Positions 59,877-64,000 of a stretch of 64,000 nt of DNA are shown in pieces. Source of the stretch: an uncultured Carboxylicivirga sp. (GTDB lineage: Bacteria; Bacteroidota; Bacteroidia; Bacteroidales; Marinilabiliaceae); assembly GCF_963668385.1 (NCBI RefSeq), contig NZ_OY764327.1:3382501-3446500 (forward strand), written 5' to 3'. Within the stretch, counting starts at the first letter, position 1. Each line of letters opens with the position of its first letter. Position numbers and translations under genes: made by a program. Under the pieces are notes generated by a model, which was not told where the DNA came from, made no database searches, and worked only from the letters and a program-made list of their open reading frames with translations.

Positions 59877-61058
59877 TCAATTCTTTTTATTAGCAAGCTG
59901 CCTGAAGCGCAGGCTACTACCAGTAAAAAAGATTAATGTGAGGGTCCAAAGCGCAGCAATATGATTTCGGACTTCAGCCAAATCGGCACCAAAAATCTGA
60001 ATTTTCATAATGCCCTGAATACCGTGTGTGCTGGGTAAAATTTGAGCAAACCATTTGAAAAAAGATGGAAATGCCTCGATAGGCCAGCTGATTCCACTTA
60101 AAAATAAGAAGATGAAAGAAGAAAACAGAAAGAGCATCATTGATTGTACTCTAAAATAGAAATAAGTGGAAATCCACATGGCCAGAAAAATAGATGCCAG
60201 CACCATGGGTATCATCAATATCATTACATTCCACGAGCTGCCGTGAATTGGAAAAGAAAACCATTTAAAGGTTAGTACAAACAAGTAATAGGCAACCAGC
60301 ATAAAGATGATAAAGTAGCTTAATGCGCGGCCAATAAACCAGCTGTCCCAACCTCTTTTTTTAATGGTTTCGGAAATAACATATTTGCCATTGTTATGCT
60401 CGCGATGCGTTCCGCCAATCATACCTATACCAATTAGTAATAGCTGTTGTATAACCAGCACCATAATAGGAGGCATCAGGTAAGTTCCGTATCCACCAGT
60501 TGAGTTAAACAGAGGTTTCGATACCAGGTTAACCGGGCTTATTTGTGCCATTAACTGCGATTTAGGTGTACCCCTCATCATCAGTTTTTTAGCTTGAACA
60601 CCGGCTCCAAAAGTTAATCCAACCTGGGTAGCAGCTGTCATTACTTTTTTATAATGCATAATGTAACTACCATCGCAGTATACACCTAAATGAGCCTGCT
60701 CACCTTTAAAAACCTGTTTTTCAAAATCGTTATCAATGGTGATAATACCATAAATCTTCTTATTCAAAAACAGTTGTTCGGCCTGTTGAAAATCATTTAT
60801 TTTTTCAGCCACTTGAATATCACCCGAGGCATCAAGCATAGTAACCAGTTTACGGCTGGTTTGCGTATTGTCATGATCAATTACGGCAACAGGTAACTCA
60901 TCAATGGCCTCTTTTTGATATACAAATGCATATAATGCCGGATACAAAAGAGTAGCCACAAAAAAGATAAGTACTACTCCTGAATCTTTCACAATATTGC
61001 GAAGCTCCTGAGCTGTAAAGAAGATGATCTGTTTTATTTTATTAAAAATTGCATTCAT
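59877..61058 (-). CDS. ABC-2-type permease (exporter subunit)
   Basis: 393 residues. One N-terminal membrane helix (about 28-47), a large periplasmic domain (about 50-175) with VAVIDHDNTQTSRKL, then five to six C-terminal helices: the ABC-2 membrane type 3 topology shared with YhhJ. It contains no nucleotide-binding domain. Its start is 18 bp after the preceding permease, so it is the last gene of the TolC-HlyD-permease-permease operon. Together the two permeases should form the inner-membrane part of an exporter for drugs, lipids or other hydrophobic compounds. Confidence 0.88.
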   Translation of the reverse strand: MNAIFNKIKQIIFFTAQELRNIVKDSGVVLIFFVATLLYPALYAFVYQKEAIDELPVAVIDHDNTQTSRKLVTMLDASGDIQVAEKINDFQQAEQLFLNKKIYGIITIDNDFEKQVFKGEQAHLGVYCDGSYIMHYKKVMTAATQVGLTFGAGVQAKKLMMRGTPKSQLMAQISPVNLVSKPLFNSTGGYGTYLMPPIMVLVIQQLLLIGIGMIGGTHREHNNGKYVISETIKKRGWDSWFIGRALSYFIIFMLVAYYLFVLTFKWFSFPIHGSSWNVMILMIPMVLASIFLAMWISTYFYFRVQSMMLFLFSSFIFLFLSGISWPIEAFPSFFKWFAQILPSTHGIQGIMKIQIFGADLAEVRNHIAALWTLTLIFFTGSSLRFRQLANKKN

Positions 61059-61076
61059 TGTACTAATCTTTTTATC

Positions 61077-62261
61077 CTACAATCGGCCGTAACATTTTGG
61101 ATCGTTCATTACCTTTTTCATGCGGGGTATCGATGCCAGCGGCAAAATGATAAATGCACACATAAATGCCAGTCGTGCCCATCCGGTTATTGCCGGAGCT
61201 CCGTAAAAAGCCTGGTTGAGAAATAACTCAAGGTAGTGCGTAAACGGAAACATATGCGACAATGACTGCGCTACTGCAGGCATACCTGCCAAAGGAAAGG
61301 TAAGTCCGGAAAAGCTAAAAGCCAATGCTCCAAGTATGGCCGAAGTACTAATGGCAAAACGCATATTGCGCGACCAGGCAATCAGCATAAACGAGATGCC
61401 AAAATAGGATAGTATCATAAATATTTGTCCTAATTCAACAATCAGGCGGCTGCCGTTCATAGGTACTCCTAAATAATCGTACAAAACACTGTTGTAGCTT
61501 ATTCCAACTAAAATAAAAATAGATAGGTAAGGTGTTGATTTGCCAATCATTGCTTTAATAATGCTGTTATCGGCATAGGCCAACCATTGTTTACCTGTTC
61601 CGTTACGCAATTCGCGCCCTATAACGTATCCCGAAACCATCAAAACAAATATCTGTAGCAATGCCGGTAATATACCAGATACCAAAAAATACAGATAATT
61701 GATGGTGGAGTTAAACATTACTCTCGAATCGATAATGATGGGTTGAGCTTTGGCCAAGGCAGTATCGTAGGTATCACCTCTCATCATATTGCGTTTGATG
61801 GCTATACCAGCACCCATTGTAGAAGTTGCTGTTCGAACCGCTTTGCTTATTGTACCGGCAGGAATCAACAACTCGTTATTATATAGCATCACAACATCTG
61901 CCTGTTCGCCTTTCATCACCGATTTCTCAAATCCGTCGGGTATGGCAACAGTTGCGTAAATGGTAGCTTGTTTCAATGCTGTTTCGGTCGATTTAAGATC
62001 GGTATAGTTGCGCACGAGTTTAACCTCGGGTATTGCATCCAGCATATTCACCAGCTTTGATGAGGTTGAGCTATTATCATTATCGATAATGGCTACCGGC
62101 AGATTTTTAGGTTGCTGAGCTTTGAAAAATTGGGTAAAAAAGATGAGTGCGAGCAGTGGAAAATACACCAGACACATACGAAGAGTGCGGTTTCGCAGTA
62201 TTTCGTGCCACTCGCGAAGCATCAAGCCCCAATATCCATGATATTGTTCTTTATTCAACAA
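61077..62261 (-). CDS. ABC-2-type permease (exporter subunit), paralogue
   Basis: 394 residues from TTG 62261; this keeps the same 27-residue cytosolic lead before the first helix as in the paralogue downstream. Topology as for the paralogue: first helix (about 28-45), periplasmic domain with VAIIDNDNSSTSSKLVNMLD and GFEKSVMKGEQADV, then a cluster of five to six helices. The two permeases share the N-terminal AIIDxDNxxTS motif and probably work as a heterodimer. It begins 12 bp after the HlyD gene. No ATPase domain is encoded in the window. Confidence 0.87.
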   Translation of the reverse strand: MLNKEQYHGYWGLMLREWHEILRNRTLRMCLVYFPLLALIFFTQFFKAQQPKNLPVAIIDNDNSSTSSKLVNMLDAIPEVKLVRNYTDLKSTETALKQATIYATVAIPDGFEKSVMKGEQADVVMLYNNELLIPAGTISKAVRTATSTMGAGIAIKRNMMRGDTYDTALAKAQPIIIDSRVMFNSTINYLYFLVSGILPALLQIFVLMVSGYVIGRELRNGTGKQWLAYADNSIIKAMIGKSTPYLSIFILVGISYNSVLYDYLGVPMNGSRLIVELGQIFMILSYFGISFMLIAWSRNMRFAISTSAILGALAFSFSGLTFPLAGMPAVAQSLSHMFPFTHYLELFLNQAFYGAPAITGWARLAFMCAFIILPLASIPRMKKVMNDPKCYGRL

Positions 62262-62273
62262 GGTAAATTCTTT

Positions 62274-63257
62274 TTATTGAAATAACTTAGAATTAACTAC
62301 AACACTCATTCCTGGTAATAAACCTTCGATTGGTTTAACTGGCTTCATGCGTACTTCAAAAGTTTTTAAATCGTAATCGCCAACCGATTTAGATGCTGTA
62401 TTGGTAGCAAAACTTCCTAATGAATTGATATAGGTAACTTCCACCATCACATCTTTTAATCCTAAAGCAGGTATATTAACCGGAAACTGACTTCCTTGTT
62501 TTACTTTAGGTAACCAGTCTTCGCGAATGTTAAAAGTAATCCATGCATCGCTTAAGTCGGTAATAGTTACAACAGGTAATCCAGCAGTAATCAATTCGCC
62601 AACATTAGGTATAATAGTAGTAATCTGACCATCTAAACCGGCAATAACTTCGGTTTCTTTAATGTACGATTCAACTTCGGTAACCGCACCATTGGCTTGG
62701 TTAACCAAGGCTGCAGCTGCTGATTTATCTTCAACACGAGCACCGTTTTTAGCCATGTCGTATTGCGATTCGGCAGCTTTAGCTGTAAGTTGAGCCGCTT
62801 TCATTTGTGTTTCAACTTCGTCGCGTTTTTGAGCTGGTACTACACCTTCTTCGTATAATGTTTGAATACGCTCGTAGGTTTTTTCCATTAATTCCGATGC
62901 TGCTTTTGCTTTTTCCCAAACACTTTTTGCAGCAGCAATTTGTTCGCTTCGGGCTCCTTTCTGAGCTTTGTTACTTTGTGCTGTAGCAGCTGCTTTAACG
63001 GCTTCGGCCTGCATTAATTTGGCATATACCTCCGGACTATCAATAATCATTAAGGTATCACCTTTTTTCACTTGTTGTCCTTCTTCAACGTCAAGACGAG
63101 ATACGCGGCCTACTATTTTAGTAGCAACACTTACTTGCTTGGCATCTACTTCACCACGGATTAATACCGGATCGGGACTTACAAAAAACCAACCAAAGGC
63201 ACTGATTAAAAGCAGTGCAGCTAAAATGATTAACAGGCTATAGGCTTTTTTATTCAT
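62274..63257 (-). CDS. HlyD-family periplasmic adaptor protein
   Basis: 327 residues. One N-terminal membrane anchor (about 6-24), a lipoyl half-motif (IVGRVSRLDVEEGQQVKKGDTL), a long coiled-coil hairpin (about 75-180), the second lipoyl half (IAGLDGQITTIIPNVGELI) and a beta-barrel domain (about 225-320). It bridges the inner-membrane permeases and the TolC channel. It starts 162 bp after the TolC-type gene and 12 bp before the first permease. Confidence 0.9.
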   Translation of the reverse strand: MNKKAYSLLIILAALLLISAFGWFFVSPDPVLIRGEVDAKQVSVATKIVGRVSRLDVEEGQQVKKGDTLMIIDSPEVYAKLMQAEAVKAAATAQSNKAQKGARSEQIAAAKSVWEKAKAASELMEKTYERIQTLYEEGVVPAQKRDEVETQMKAAQLTAKAAESQYDMAKNGARVEDKSAAAALVNQANGAVTEVESYIKETEVIAGLDGQITTIIPNVGELITAGLPVVTITDLSDAWITFNIREDWLPKVKQGSQFPVNIPALGLKDVMVEVTYINSLGSFATNTASKSVGDYDLKTFEVRMKPVKPIEGLLPGMSVVVNSKLFQ

Positions 63258-63419
63258 AATGCTAAATCTTTGTAGTCTGATTAAGATGTGTGTCAGCTTA
63301 ACCCGACTGTATTGTATTTTACTTTTTTTGTTTACTAATTAGTTAGTCAATAGTATTCAGTTAGTAGAACTATCTGCGCTTTCTACTTTAACCTTTTCTC
63401 TTTTGACTTTTTACTTGTT

Positions 63420-64000
63420 TTATCTATACTCTTCAAAAGTATTGCTGGCTCCGCAGTATTGAAGCATCGATGCTAAAGCAACGTCGTACGAGAATGCTGC
63501 CTGTAACTTAGCAATGCGAACTTTCTCCATGTTTAGTTGAGCGTCTACCACATCGGTTGATGTGGCCAAACCGTTGCTAAATGCTTTCTGACGGGCATCT
63601 AAATACTCAGCAGCAAAAGCTTCGGTAGTGGTTAACGATTCATACTCATCAAAAGCTTTTTCCATGGTTTGATATAGCTTTTGTACCACCATTTTAATAT
63701 CGTCAGTTGCTTTGCCATAATAGTTATCAACTTGCAACGCCTGACTTTTGGCGGCTTTTATTTTATTGTTACGTTCAAAACCATCAAACAAAGTAAACGA
63801 AACGCCAACACCTACAAACCATTTGGGCGAAAGCTCGGTAAGTTGATAGTCAAGTAAGTTAGCACCACCCATCAAAGCTACATCTGGTAGGTACTTCGAT
63901 CTTTCTACTTTTAACTTTTGGTTCACTAAATCCTTTTTGGCATCTATCTGGCCTAATAAAGGACTGTTTTGTAAGGCCATGGTTTGGTAATAATCCAAAG
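63420..64000 (-). CDS. TolC-family outer-membrane efflux protein, N-terminus outside the window
   Basis: C-terminal 193 residues of a TolC-type protein; the frame is open to the right edge, so the true start lies beyond 64000. Features: helical hairpin with LLGQIDAKKDLVNQKLKVERSKYLPDV, strand region GVGVSFTLFDGFER, and a second hairpin (KAAKSQALQVDNYYG ... NGLATSTDVVDAQLNMEKVRI). The spacing of TSTDVVDAQ and the strand before it matches the OEP repeat. It should form the outer-membrane channel of the exporter encoded downstream on the same strand. Confidence 0.88.
   Translation of the reverse strand, partial: LDYYQTMALQNSPLLGQIDAKKDLVNQKLKVERSKYLPDVALMGGANLLDYQLTELSPKWFVGVGVSFTLFDGFERNNKIKAAKSQALQVDNYYGKATDDIKMVVQKLYQTMEKAFDEYESLTTTEAFAAEYLDARQKAFSNGLATSTDVVDAQLNMEKVRIAKLQAAFSYDVALASMLQYCGASNTFEEYR

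Overview
The window reads as a chromosomal segment of a Bacteroidota bacterium, most likely from the Bacteroidales/Marinilabiliales side of the phylum. Evidence seen in the sequence: AT-rich DNA with no Shine-Dalgarno-like leaders; several promoters with the phylum's TAnnTTTG -7 box (at 20849 and 32846 with a TTG element 19 nt upstream); a type IX secretion (T9SS) C-terminal sorting domain, a PorV-type barrel and a PorE-type OmpA protein; a TonB-dependent receptor paired with a DUF4249 lipoprotein; PAS-rich sensor kinases; and many small hypothetical proteins. I saw no rRNA, tRNA, insertion sequence, CRISPR array or phage gene.

Layout. 1-3490 (minus): the end of a PlsC-type acyltransferase, an LplT-like lysophospholipid transporter and a DUF2339 membrane protein. 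3663-6819 (plus): a run of little-known genes including a YiiX-type papain-like lipoprotein. 6882-13954 (minus): a three-gene phosphorelay (sensor kinase with seven PAS domains, Rcp1-like response regulator, REC-PAS-PAS-kinase). 14340-20620: housekeeping and metabolic genes (DUF423, aminotransferase, MaoC-like hydratase, GH13 amylase with a LacI-type palindrome upstream, DUF493, YchJ, and a lone degenerate DEAD-box RecA domain). 20886-25347: SWIM/SNF2 helicase and two small proteins, one Nif11-like. 25567-29219: an S8 protease carrying a T9SS sorting domain, translationally coupled to a PorV-family barrel. 29289-31418 (minus): an orphan ExbD and a PhoA-type phosphatase. 31636-36197: NifX-like protein and DUF4405 membrane cytochrome behind a double palindrome, then TonB receptor + DUF4249. 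36309-42731: a TolB/TPR/AraC hybrid regulator followed by an outer-membrane protein, two serine hydrolases (one split by an in-frame TAA), an SDR protein and a Vat-like xenobiotic acetyltransferase. 42747-44579 (minus): WYL regulator, DUF3795 and GyrI-like proteins. 44704-56206: pseudouridine synthase, AraC regulator + SDR, a two-repeat S1 protein, YkgJ-like protein, ferredoxin-nitroreductase, PlsC, PorE-like OmpA protein, a single-domain response regulator, a small barrel protein and a diflavin reductase. 56419-59578: BNR_4 propeller protein (possible polysaccharide lyase) and a GH3 lipoprotein. 59643-59806: a degenerate 23-bp tandem array. 59877-64000 (minus): an exporter operon (TolC, HlyD, two ABC-2 permeases) running off the window.

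Themes. Genes for envelope and secretion dominate: T9SS cargo and machinery, TonB uptake, export, lipid acyl transfer and glycan hydrolysis. The parts most worth following up are the coupled protease/PorV pair, the hybrid TolB-TPR-AraC regulator with 20-bp-spaced direct repeats in front of the next gene, the double palindrome over the NifX/DUF4405 promoter, the interrupted serine hydrolase, and the 23-bp repeat array. Nothing here is a clear-cut new defence or mobile system. All family names are from recognition of motifs; no search was run.
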